In this document: one piece after another, positions 24,546-35,459 of the stretch
Layout of the letters: the number at the start of each line of letters is the position of its first letter
How positions within the stretch are numbered: the stretch's first letter is position 1
Source of the DNA: Siphonodentalium dalli
Lineage: Eukaryota; Mollusca; Scaphopoda; Gadilida; Siphonodentaliidae
NCBI GenBank assembly: GCA_032622095.1
Contig: CP136061.1
Span: forward strand, 51,597,762 to 51,661,761
Length of the DNA: 64,000 nt
Direction of reading: 5' to 3'
Made by a program: the position numbers and the translations under genes
Notes under the pieces: model-generated
The model's database searches: none
What the model saw: the letters and a program-made list of their open reading frames with translations, nothing else
What the model was told of the DNA's origin: nothing

Positions 24546-25508
24546 AATACACCTTTACTGGTTTTGAACAACCCTTGTCTATTGTATCGTTTTCCAGTGG
24601 TGATAACAGGCAAGTAAATCAATTATGCTGGTGAGTTGACCATGCGTACGCCCGCGTGACCCATATAATTCACATAAATCATTGTAAAACCCAATTTTCC
24701 TGAAATTCAAGATGGCCGCCAAGATCACGTAACTTATAAGGGGCGGAACAGGGTCATATGTCCCCCTGCAGGTATATATACATATGGGTATGGTTATATA
24801 TATATATCTATATTTGGAATTGTACCTATCAGGGAATATTCAAGCAACAAAAGCACGAACTCATCAAAGTGCGCCATTGTATCCCATTTTGCAACAAATA
24901 GGTGGCAACTTGCATAAATCCAAAATGGACGCCAAGGTCACGTGATCTATTTTATGTCCAAAGTGGGTTCATATAGGTAGCTCCCGTGTACCTTACTGTT
25001 GGACATCGTATAATTGGGTTGAAAATTAGAAAACAAACAACGCACACCCATTCATACCCACACAAAATGTACATATACAGGCAAATAGCCACTAATCCAA
25101 GATGGCCGCCAATGTCACGTGACCTTGGTGGGCGTGTCCACGGTGGCATTCGACAGGGTATACATATGTCTATATACATGTGAAGTTTCAACTAATTATA
25201 TTAGAAACTGCTTGAGATATAATGTATTACCCATATATACCTGAAATACATGGATATATGTACAGGATGCGTGGCACTGGGAGGTAAGTCTGTGGTGGCG
25301 GGTGGCAGCGAAAGAGTTAATTAAAAATGAAATGGTAATCAGGTAATGTCACTAGTGAATTATGACATTTCTCGTTACGTCATTGACGTTACGTCGTTTA
25401 CTGATCTTGACGGTGGTTAATCTTTCTCCACATCACGACTCTCATGCATTAATTATTTGTGTTTTAATCATATTTGGCAAACCAAATTGATACAGAAGTG
25501 TAATAAAT

Positions 25509-26662
25509 AGAGTAATCAATTAGTTCCGAGAATTACGTTAAATAATTCACTCGAGGTGAGAGACGTTTATGTAAGAAACTCATGCGCTAACACGCACTCG
25601 TTTCTTACCGACGTCTCTCGCCTCTTCGCTCTTGAATTATTTACGTAATTCTGGTACGAACATGACATTTGGAACTTATTCCCTATTCTATTTCTTATTC
25701 CTTATTCCCATAAATGTCTCTATCCGCCGATTTGACGGTACGGGTGGGTGGCCCGGGGGTGAACATGTGGTATGGACCATTTTCTAAAACGGTAAGGATT
25801 TCGGCCGATTTGACGGCATGGGTGGGTGGCCCGCCTCAAATAACCCTTAGAAACACCCAACCCCCACCATCACCCCGGGGGGGTACCACCCGAGGGGGTG
25901 AAAATGAGGTATGGACCATTTTCGAGTACGGTAAGGATTTCGGCCGATTTGACGGCATGGGTGGGTGGCCCGCCCCAAATACTTCCAAGAAACCGCCGAC
26001 CCCCACCCATCACCCCGAAGGGTACCACCCCGAGGAGGTGAAGATGGGGTATGGACCATTTTCGAGAACGGTAAGGATTTCGGCATAGGTGGTGGGTACA
26101 ACCGGGGGTGATGGGTGGTTGGTCGGAGTGTTTCTATATGGGGTATTTGGGCGGACCATCCACCCATGCCGTCAAATCGGCCGAAATCCTTACCGTTCTC
26201 GAAAATTGTCCATATCCCCATTTCACCCTCCCCATGTGGTACCCCCGGGGGTGATGGGTATGGGGTCGGGGTGTGTTTGAGGGTCGGGGGTTTCTATGGG
26301 GTATTTGGGTTTCTTGGGGGTATATTCAAATCGGCCGAAATTCTCGAAAATGGTCCATACCCCATATATGTTAACCCCCCTCGGGGTAGTACCCCCTGAG
26401 GTGATTGGTGGGGGTCGGGGTGTTTCTAGGGGATATTTGGGGCTGGCCACACAACCATGCCGCCAAATCGGCCGAACTCCTTACCGTTCTCGAAAACTGT
26501 CCACGCCCCATTTTCACCCCTTCGGGGTGGTACCACCGGGGTGATGGTGGGGTCGTGGTGTTTCTGTGGGGTATTTGGGGCGGGCCACCCACCCATGCCG
26601 TCAAATCGGCCGAATAAGTTCCAAATGTCATGTTCGTATTCTGGGAACCAATTGATTACTCT
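25509..26662. mobile_element. hairpin MITE split by a later insertion
   Basis: The left arm runs from AGAGTAATCAATTAGTTCC (25509) through GAATTACG and AAATAATTCACTCG. After a loop near 25570-25600, the right arm runs CTTGAATTATTTACGTAATTCTGG, is interrupted at 25654, and resumes at 26645 as GAACCAATTGATTACTCT. Removing 25655-26644 restores a continuous inverted repeat of about 164 bp. Confidence 0.75.
25655..26638. mobile_element. 984-bp GC-rich inverted-repeat element
   Basis: The ends TACGAACATGACATTTGGAA and the reverse complement are perfect over at least 26 bp. The flanks TTCTGG (25649-25654 and 26639-26644) are a 6-bp target duplication inside the older hairpin MITE. The inside is built from CGGCCGATTTGACGGCATGG and GGACCATTTTC...ACGGTAAGG modules plus G- and C-rich runs. 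The modules are direct on the left half and reversed on the right, with the switch near 26130. Frames of up to 124 codons over it are low-complexity shadows. Confidence 0.8.
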
Positions 26663-26710
26663 CTATTTAACTGTTCATCCCCACAAACGAAGCTAGGTAT
26701 TCATATATAC

Positions 26711-26860
26711 AGCTACACATCAGCGACATTATATTCAGATTTACGAGATAACATATATACATCTACACATCAGCGACATTATGTTCAGATTTACGAGATA
26801 ACATATATACAGCTACACATCAGCGACATTATATTCAGATTTACGAGATAACATATATAC
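26711..26860. repeat. 50-bp tandem repeat, three copies
   Basis: Units start AGCTACACATCAGCGACATT at 26711, 26761 (variant ATCTACAC) and 26811, and end in GATAACATATATAC. They are nearly identical. Confidence 0.9.
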
Positions 26861-27106
26861 TTTACAAGTAAAGCAATGGTAAGCATGCAGCTGCTCAGCA
26901 GCAATCATATCCAGATTAACGAGTTGATATAATATATTGTACAATGTAATGACGAATAATCCATTCCGGGTCACAATTACAACAACATCGACATATTTTT
27001 TTTATAAATCCCTATTTTTGTCTATAAAGGCAGAGTGGTTTATTTAGAGCGTAATTCGCGGTGAAATATATAGCTGCAATGACATTAGCGTTGAGTGAGG
27101 GTGCTA
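26861..27106. other. no gene seen
   Basis: AT-rich spacer between the 50-bp repeat and the outer CACTA-like element. Confidence 0.4.
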
Positions 27107-29581
27107 TATCACTGGGGCTCAACGATTCCTCGAGGATCGGATCTAACAAGTTCAAAATCGGATCTAACAGGACTTCGATTCCGACTCAAACAAGATTTTA
27201 ATGCCAAAATGGCGGCTTTTGTATGGAAATTGACAACAAATCTCTGAAAATGGTAATTATGGGTACAATATTGCCTATTAGCCTGGCATATAATTAGTGA
27301 AATTCGATTGTAGTAACCCGAAGAACCTGTCTAATTATGGCGTCTGTCAAAGATCTATGACATGTATGCGACTTAATTACACTGAGATCAGTCAAAATCG
27401 ATGGGGGAAAACATAGCACCGAGGTTCAAGTCATATTGCTGAATGGGTATAAATATGTATGGTAATAAAGTACTATGCATAACGTGTTATTACTGTGCGG
27501 GTGCATATTTAAACAAATATGAAATCAATAGTCGTGCGTTTTTGTTTTAAACACTAATTTTAAAAGTGTAACATCGGGTCCGACCCTAATTTTGATATAT
27601 TCCTACCCCAATCTGTATAAATTGATAGGCTTCGACTCTAACACACATTAGTCAATTCCTTTTCTGGAAATTGTTGAAATGTCTCATTGGCCATGGGTGT
27701 CAGGTTCTTGCCGTTTTCATTTCAAATAATCCATTTTCTGGTCGCTAGAATACCTGACACTATAAATTGTGTTTTTGATCACATTTATCTTTAAGATAGT
27801 GTGTTCATAACTTGGAAGATCTGACATTTTGTGGCTGGCCTATTAACCACATAATCTAAGGATATCTAATGATACCATTGTACATATGCGTGCCATTCGT
27901 GCTATCTTAGGTGGTGATTAACGAAGACTTGCCTATCTTCTGTTGGGTAGTAGACATGCCCAAATAAGAGTGCATTTACCTAATAATATAGTCAGTATAA
28001 AATGTAAAATAAACCCCACTAAAATGTCCGAAGTAATTTTAACCGGGGTATATATCACTACTGCACACACAACCCATTAAAATCTCATTAAAATCCCATT
28101 AAATATCATAAATCCATTACTTTATGCCATTAATTCTCGTAACCAAAAAAATAATGGGTTTCCCAGAACCCATTAAAAACCATTACATTTTGTTATTTTA
28201 ATGGCCAATACTGCCCTATTTCCCATTAATCATCAACCATGTATTGTTAATACCCATTAGATGCCCTTAAAATTTGTAAAGACTACAATTTAATGGCCAT
28301 AGTCTCTAATATTTTAATGGCTATTATCCATCTATTATATGTATTTGAGTGTTTAATTGCCATTAATTAAGTATTTTGAGAAATTGATACCCACCACTGC
28401 CCATAACTGTTGTACCCATGAGGGTTAATGGCCATTAAAGTATGATTTGAAAACTTGTTGCTCATTAATTATATGTTAATGACCATTACTTATATGCATT
28501 TAGGTGTTTAATGGCCATTATCTAATCATTTTGAAAAATTAATGGCCATCACCTCAATAGTGCTGGTGTTTAATGTAGATATTGCAGATCAAATTTGAGC
28601 CTACTTGACTACTGTGGCGTTGAAGAAATTTTTTATTTTTTATCAAGGGGTCAGAATTTTTTTTCGAGAAATGATCTGAAAAGCCAAGATATAAAACCAA
28701 ATTAATTAAATTATTTTTTATTTTTTTGAGAAATGAGCTGAAAAGCACAGACAAAAATAATGGTAACCAAATCTGATACTAGTTGTCCCATTAATGTTCC
28801 AAACCAATTCCACCATGTATTTCTTGATAAAACAGATTTTTCCAAGTCGAACCCAAAAACCCTATTTTCAAAGAGCCCTGTGGCCCTTTAAGATCAGTCA
28901 AGCATGACACCTTGGACAAATCTGAAACTATGGGTTGCAATAATCAAGCTACAGACCAAGTTTGAAACAGATCTTTGCAAGTCGAACCCAAAAATCCAAC
29001 ATTCACAGAACCCCATGCACATTACACTTGTACATGTGTGAAGGCTTCGATGGTTATAGCACGAGTCTATGATGTCATGCAGCACTGGAGGTCGTGTCGT
29101 CGTCAAATTGAGTGCCATACTACACCAAAGCCTTCACACAAGTGTGTGATTCTGTGTTTATTACACACTGACGTCAAAACAGGAACAATTTACGTTGCTT
29201 AATCTATATGGACACATTGTCTGCCATGCAACTTTGAAATTAAGGCATTATGTGGTTTTCTATCCTTTATTGGGAATATGTGTTCAATAAAGCTATATAC
29301 CTTTAAGAGGCCATTACAAATTAAAGTCTGTGTTCATGGGCCCCGCCCGCATCACTAAAAGTCCGCCGCATCAAAACTATTTATCGCAATTTAAAAAAGA
29401 AAAAAGTCCCCTCCATACGGTAGTGATAGGGACTTATTTTTGGATCACCAGTTACATTTTTAAGAGCACCGGTCACATTTTTAAGAGCACCGGTTATATT
29501 TACTTCCGGTGTGAAAAGCACGTGCTCCAATATTATCGTTTGTCTATTTTTCATCAATTTTGGACTGATTAAAATGGGAAA

Positions 29582-29824
29582 ATGAGTTTGTTTTCTGTGT
29601 GCATTACAACAGGGATCACAGTTATCCTGCAGTGGAGTGTATATGGAGGATTAACCGAAGGAACATCTGTTGGTGAACTTTATGAGACAATAAAATGCAA
29701 TAAATCTGATGATTTTGGCGAAATCCCGAAAATTCCAAACGATTTGAAAGACATTAAACCGAAATTCTGTATCGGAAACTCGAGTAGTTTCAATGGGCAA
29801 AAGTGTTTCCTGGTGCCAAAATAG
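29582..29824 (+). CDS. small secreted-protein-like frame inside CACTA element
   Basis: Eighty codons begin at an ATG, with residues 2-20 hydrophobic (SLFSVCITTGITVILQWSV), consistent with a signal peptide. A 60-residue polar part with three cysteines (KCNK, KFCIG, QKCFL) and an NSS sequon follows. The stop TAG is directly followed by GTGATC, so a splice donor overlapping the stop cannot be excluded. I recognise no family. It could be an exon captured by the transposon, an element-encoded peptide or chance. The antisense frame over it has no such features. Confidence 0.3.
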   Translation: MSLFSVCITTGITVILQWSVYGGLTEGTSVGELYETIKCNKSDDFGEIPKIPNDLKDIKPKFCIGNSSSFNGQKCFLVPK

Positions 29825-29937
29825 GTGATCTAATAGAAAAATAAAGTTATTCACAAATACTTTTTTCTTCTTGAAGTTCCTCCCAATGAATTCAACCAAT
29901 TTATCAGAACTGTCACTTTGACACCACATGCACATAT

Positions 29938-30970
29938 CTTCTCAAAATAAGTGTCCTATTTAATGCGGTCCTCAGGTGTTAACAACGCTGTCGTAACGTC
30001 AACGCAACGTGTTTACGTTAAATGCGTTGCGTTAAGGAACAATGCAACACGCGAAGATTACAATCACCGCGCCGAAATGTATATAGACGATGAGTCGCAT
30101 AAAGTATATTTTATACTATTCAATTTGTTGTTTTATTTACGATCACATATGACTAATTTAGTGTCATTTCCCTACTCTCCGAAAACCGAAAATCACATAT
30201 CTGCGCGTTTGTTCGTTCCAAATCAGGCAATTTATTTGCAGCTTTTGACTGGTGTTAGGATTTTTATGATATATATACATGTCATGTAGGTACAATGAAC
30301 ACGTGTATCGCACGGAGCGGTCGTGTGGTTGTATTTACCAATGTATGGAGTAAAACACTACGCACGAATATATTGCCATAAATGTCTGCTACAGAACTGT
30401 TGGAATATATGTACATGTCCATCATTGCAAACAGAACGATGAATACATGTACATTTAATAGGCTTAGTAGCAGTAAATAAACCACAATTGACTAACATTC
30501 TGGTTTCGTAGTTGACGAAACCAGAATAACTTCGTCAACTACACTAGTTTTTAAATGTGCAGTAAAAGCATGACGTCTATCCATGCACCAGTACATGTAT
30601 GTCAGTCTCCGTTCAGGATGTGAATCTGACCAATTAGAACATCAATTGTCAAATATGGGAGGAGTTACAGAAAATTATGTGGTGGTAGTGTGTGTGTGGG
30701 TTTTTTAAATTCTCTAATATTTTATATAATTATTTATATAGATCTCAAACAGCGTGATGCTATTATTAAAATTCATATAAGTTTCAGATTTGATAAAATA
30801 TTATTGTTTATATGAATTATGTTGCATTGACGGTTACCTCGACCTCGTTGAGAAAAATCACAATCGCGTTGGAGTAACGTTACGGCCACGTTGCGTTAAC
30901 ACGAGAACCTTGTTGATGGTCACTTCCCAACGCGGTTCCAACGGTCGAGACGGACACTTATTTTGAGAAG
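29938..30970. mobile_element. 1.03-kb inverted-repeat element inside inner CACTA
   Basis: CTTCTCAAAATAAGTGTCC at the left and its perfect reverse complement at the right (ending 30970) form 19-bp terminal repeats. Further GTTGCGTTAA/TTAACGCAAC and ACGTTAC words mirror each other inside. No target duplication is evident and no transposase frame remains. The superfamily is unassigned. Confidence 0.6.
30497..30545. other. two overlapping alternative hairpins
   Basis: TTCTGGTTTCG pairs with CGAAACCAGAA around TAGTTGA. GTAGTTGACGAA pairs with TTCGTCAACTAC around the CCAGAATAAC side. The two pairings share the middle segment and exclude each other. No adjacent gene gives it an obvious role. Confidence 0.6.
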
Positions 30971-33340
30971 GTCTGTACCCACATCAGCAGCCATCAGTAC
31001 AAAAGTATAATGGTATAAAACGGTATATAGGATTCTTGTGGAACACTAAACAAATAACTTCAGTGTCACTGAGAATTGTTCCTGATAGTGGATATTCATG
31101 GCCATTGCAGTAAATAAATACATGTAGAGCAATTTATGGCACTGCTACATTTGAATCAGCTTTTTCAGAATTCCTAATACAATTGTCAGAAGTGTTTGTA
31201 ATTTGAGTGGTGTGTGTTTCTCTACATGTGTGGTTACATTGTACAGTTCTGATATTTGGTGGGAGACATTGAGCGGTTCTGACTTTACAAACCATATCCC
31301 TCACCCTATTATGAATATAACCAGAAAAAACTCATGCTATGCCTTTCCTCAATAGCCATTTAGAGCCATGCTTTGGGAATTGGGACAACAGAGGTGTCAG
31401 AATATTCCCAAATATTGAGCTATACATGTGATTGTATTACCTGGAATCATGAAAATTCGATCATGATTATTCGATTTTGAGGTATGTTTTGAAGAATTTA
31501 AAATAAGTAATAAATATAAAAAGCCTCCCTCCCTCATCAAACATTTAGACATAATTGCCTGTGAGCCCGGACTTTAATTTCTAATGGCCTTAGGTCAATA
31601 TGTTAATTATGGGCAATTTAGAGGCTTAATTTGGTGCAACAATAAAAAATCTTCACAAGAACCACTGGGTGGAATTCTTTCAAACTTGGTCTGGAGCATT
31701 ATTGGAACCCATAGTTTCAGATTTGTCGTCAGCAACGCTGGTGTGAAATGGCTATTTGTCTAATTTGATGCGATTGATTTAGACTCTGTATTCATGTCGT
31801 TTCCTGTTGGTTTCATGAACACCCCTCCAGACTATTTATGTGTATACTTTTATAACTATGAGTGGGAGTGTACAATAGTACATATCCCACCTCACATTGA
31901 TAAGAATAAAGCTCATTCGTAATTGAAACAGGCAATGCCGATACAATAGGAATAATATATTGTGTGCTTTGAATATGACACACTGATATCATTCGAGTGG
32001 AAGGCTAAACTACTAGTATATTAGGTAACGGATATCCTAGTATCTTGTGATCAGGTGATCACGCTATTAAGCCTCCTCAACCAAAAAATATAAAAATTGC
32101 ATTAAACAGCATACCAGACCTGTTGAATGAAAATAATATATTCGGAAGATTGGTCCCGATTTTCCGTCAGATTGTTATACATTTCTATCAATATTGTCCG
32201 TGGAAGTTCCACAAATTTCAACTCATTTTGCATTTTCTAAATTCAATAACAAATTCTTCAAAAATTGTTTAATATGACACATACGACACTGAATCAACTA
32301 TGTGTTATAAAAATTGACAAAGTATTCCTGCGGAAAACATTGACTTTCTAGTTATAAAATTTATTGATTTCATTTACACATAATTTTTTTATTTGTTTAC
32401 AGTTTACGAGAATAAACAACTTTCGATTCCATTGAGGTATCGCAAAATTTCAAGTATGGTGTTAAAAATTACAACTCCGGAACAGAATGGCGTTCAACTT
32501 CAACACATAACAGTGACGTGCGGGATAGCACGTGGTCCTCCGTCGACAATAAACGCGAATTAGTCTTTGTTTCAGCGATGGAACTTCGAATAAACCGACA
32601 GTCTCTTTGGTGTTTCGTCGGCGGTGTCGGCCTTTGAAGTTTTGTTCTGAAAAACTTCGCGACTTTGCCAGTCAAACTTAGGAGAAGTTAGGCGGGCTAT
32701 CAATCGCCCGCCTAAAATAATTTTGCGTGTGCTGTAGGCGGGCAGCCCGCCTGCAAAATGCCAGCCCTGGTTAATGGTTGCTATGGTATATTTCATGGCC
32801 ATTATTTCAAACCATTCGAAATCTCATTAATGGTCATTAAAGTAAAAATAAGTTCAACCCATTAAAATGTGGAATGTCATTAATGGCCATAAAATTAATG
32901 GCCATGAAAGTAAAAAAGTGCTTTTAATGGGAAATTAATGCCCATTAATAGCAATGAAAATGCTTCTGCAAAAATTAATGGCCATGACAATTACAAAGTA
33001 TTTAATGGCCATGATTTTAAAGGCCATTATTCGTTGTCCTTTAAGTGGTTTTTAATGGGAAATTAATGCCCATTAACAGATGTCATCACCCATTAATTTG
33101 TTTGAATGGCCTTTACTCGATACTTAATGCCCATTAACACATATTGTGTACGTGCCATTAAATATTTTTGGATTTAATGCCCATTAATGGTCCGTATTAA
33201 TGGCAATTTAATGGCACTTAAATGACAACGAATAAGAGGTTTTTTAAATTTGTTTTTAATTGGATTTTAATGGTATTTTAATGACTTCTGATTAATTGGA
33301 ATTTAATGGTCATTTAATGGGTTAATGTGCAGTAGTGTAT

Positions 33341-33605
33341 GCTGCACCACAAATTGATTTTGGTAAAAACTTATACCATTAATATATTCCGTGGTATTTG
33401 TGATAAATGTACATCTTATTAACTTCATAAATAATCCGATTCTTTGTTTTGTCTTCCACATAAATACCGATGTTATCACTGCCACGGGAAATTTGACGTT
33501 GCACAAGATGCGGTATTCCACATCGCCGAAAGTCACCCTGGTGCAAAAATTTCTATTTTGAAACGTCAGCTGTGTATTCTGCAATACATTTTGAGATAAA
33601 CCCAC
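33341..33605 (-). pseudogene. continuation frame, possible frameshifted part of the same remnant
   Basis: On the minus strand a frame including QLTFQNRNFCTRVTFGDVEY, then RILCNVKF, is open for 88 codons. It overlaps the end of the frame at 33566-33877 in another phase, and it runs into the end of the inner CACTA element at 33337. The amino-acid composition looks protein-like with alternating hydrophobic residues, so one frameshift near 33600 could join the two. No family recognised. Confidence 0.25.
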
Positions 33606-33877
33606 GCGAGTTTAAAGACAATATCGCAGATTTCACCCTTGATGAGAGTGAACTGGTCAGCCATGAACCTGATGTAACGTGTGTAGTTAGACTTATATTT
33701 TGTGGAATAGGTACAGATTCCACACTGGTGCATTTCACTTTGTTTGGTAACTGGGGTAGAGGCAGCAATCGGGACCGGGTTTGAAGAAATGTCAGTCTTA
33801 ATTTCTTCACGTTCAGCCGCATCCAATGACACGGACAAGTCCAACAAAAGCAAGGAATCCTCGAAAGTTATTAGAGG
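33566..33877 (-). pseudogene. frame with a degenerate C2H2 zinc-finger-like motif
   Basis: The minus-strand frame, open from about 33877 to the TGA at 33568-33566, contains HQCGICTYSTKYKSNYTRYI. This matches the C-x2-C-x12-H-x3-H finger layout with its YSTK and NxTR linker-like residues. The first zinc His is Tyr and the second is Met, so the finger could not bind zinc. An acidic serine-rich region (DLSVSLDAAEREEIKTDISS) precedes it. A splice acceptor may lie near 33877. It sits inside the outer CACTA-like element, to the right of the inner one, so it is either a captured gene fragment or a decayed element gene. Confidence 0.35.
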
Positions 33878-34358
33878 GATCTCTTAACGCCTGGATATAT
33901 TCTGAAAGTATAAATAATTCAGTTTACATGTAACAATTGGGTCAATAACTACAATTATGGGCTTATTCTGATATGTGATAAACACTAAATTCATTCAGAA
34001 CCCATTATGTGCGATTTTACATATACAAAGGTTAATAACAAGTCGGGAGATGCACGTTAAATTATCAATGGGAAATGCATACAAAATAAGCACGTGCTCG
34101 AGTTTGAAGTCAAACAACCATTTACACCTTTGTTTCGGGTCATTGTCATTAATTGTGTCGGTGTGTCATATCCTGAACCAAGATACATTGAAGTATAAAC
34201 GTTATAACTCACCTCTCTGTCATTTTTTCTTCTTCTTTTGCGGGTTAAAAACTTCTGGAAAATTTAAAAAGTCGGAATGGGGTCGGAGCCGATCAAATTG
34301 GGCCGGAGTAAAAATCTGTTAGATCCGATCATCGAGGAATCGTTGAGCCCCAGTGTAT

Positions 34359-34821
34359 ATCAACATAGACTTATATCGATCTTGGTAAGCTTAAACAGTA
34401 TTCGCGTAGATTTTTGTTCTAAAATATAGCCACTATAACTGTCCGGCAGATATCATACAAAATTATAAATATATATATTATATCTCACGTGACTTTCTCG
34501 CATTCGGATTGGCTGCACACTGTTATAATATTTGACGATAGTACCACAGTAGGATTCCCTACCATTCCTTTTCTATTTATAGTAACAAACTCAGTTCGCG
34601 CAATCGGGTTACCGCCTGAAGATACGGCCAATCTGAAACTGTATATTGTACGATACTTGTTGAAATATCGGTATATCATTAAATTTATTTGTGAATTGTA
34701 ACGATTATACAAATGTCCGATTACAGCTATCCAATGTATTTAATAGTTTGTCCGTTTAGTTGACAAGCGACCAGTCCCAATTGTGTAATTCCAGTGGACG
34801 GTATTTATATAGAGAATATCC
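34359..34821. other. no gene seen
   Basis: AT-rich sequence between the outer CACTA-like element and the long inverted-repeat element. The short opposing frames at 34485-34712 have no family features. Confidence 0.4.
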
Positions 34822-35459
34822 GCATAGTGTAGCTGAATAACGAATTTATTTTTGGGAGTATAAACTCAAATTTTAGGGTCAACCTAGAATAAATTTGGAC
34901 TAAGTTGGTTTATATATCATTTTGAAGAGGAAGATATCCTCTATAACATATCCAAAATCCGCTAAAATCCGCTTTGAGCATTTTTTGTAATTCAAGATGG
35001 CTGCTATTTTCCGTTAATTCAGCTGTTGCGATTTGATGCAATTATAGTAAGCATATCTTGTCATATGCATACATATGTGTACATTCTTGTGAAGGTGGGA
35101 CATAACGCCACCTTTCTATGCCAAAAATGGAACTCCCAGCACAAGATGGCAGCCAAAATGGCGACCGGAAGTGGAAAATGGTACGTTTTTTACTGATATT
35201 TTAAAGTTAAGTTTCTCCTGTTTGGAACTGGTTGAGAATTGTGATTTATTTATTTTGTATTTAACATGTTAACTGACCATCGGGGAAATAAAATATGGCA
35301 TTAGTGGGGTCCCAACCCCTTCCGAACATTCAAAATTAGATTTTACAGAACGCGGTATAGCATTTCACACAAAAATCACCAGACACCCACTTACATGTAT
35401 TTGTTAGCCTATACTTACCTGTATTGGTTGGTTGTTTGTATTGGTTAACCCATTACCAT

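Larger units (their letters stand above)
20714..25316 (+). mobile_element. piggyBac-like element, transposase mostly lost
   Basis: The ends CTCTTTCGCTGCCA (20714-20727) and TGGCAGCGAAAGAG (25303-25316) are inverted and flanked by TTAG (20710-20713, a likely mutated TTAA) and TTAA (25317-25320). A TTAA target and a short CYCTTT...CTGCCA end are piggyBac-superfamily traits. Subterminal GCGCAT-type palindromes follow the left end. Only the first 13 codons of a likely transposase remain (20983-21021), where the tandem array at 21022-24178 begins. The right 1.1 kb holds a GC-rich 143-bp tandem repeat and non-coding sequence. The whole is therefore a non-autonomous derivative. Confidence 0.7.
28056..33337. 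mobile_element. inner CACTA/EnSpm-like element
   Basis: The ends CACTACTGCACA...CCCATTAAA and the reverse complement of TTTAATGGGTTAATGTGCAG-TAGTG are flanked by TAT (28053-28055, 33338-33340). Subterminal zones of about 500 bp on each side (to 28560; from 32770) consist of dozens of AATGGCCATTA/CCCATTAA words in both orientations. This matches the known arrangement of subterminal transposase-binding repeats in CACTA elements. The 4.2-kb core holds a small secreted-protein-like frame, another inverted-repeat element and two GGCGGGC hairpins (32690-32755). There is no recognisable transposase. Confidence 0.75.
27110..34355. mobile_element. outer CACTA/EnSpm-like element
   Basis: The left end CACTGGGGCTCAACGATTCC and the reverse complement of the right end agree at 39 of the first 40 bases (one mismatch at base 25). 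Both are flanked by TAT (27107-27109, 34356-34358). CACTG/CACTA ends with 3-bp target duplications are the signature of the CACTA (EnSpm) superfamily. The words ATCGGATCTAACA near both ends may be subterminal repeats. No transposase frame remains. About 5.3 kb of the 7246 bp is a second CACTA-like element (28056-33337). Confidence 0.75.

Noticed and set aside
25714-26617. Frames up to 124 codons on both strands in the GC-rich element
   Set aside because: Pro/Gly/Thr low-complexity translations of tandem modules, present in all phases.
26711-26860. Possible CRISPR-like array
   Set aside because: Units are contiguous 50-bp tandem copies with no variable spacers, and the window is eukaryotic.
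32469-32802. Two overlapping minus-strand frames (68 and 76 codons) with some polar, protein-like stretches
   Set aside because: They start at or overlap GGCGGGC hairpins and AATGGCC subterminal words of the inner CACTA-like element, and no family pattern was found.
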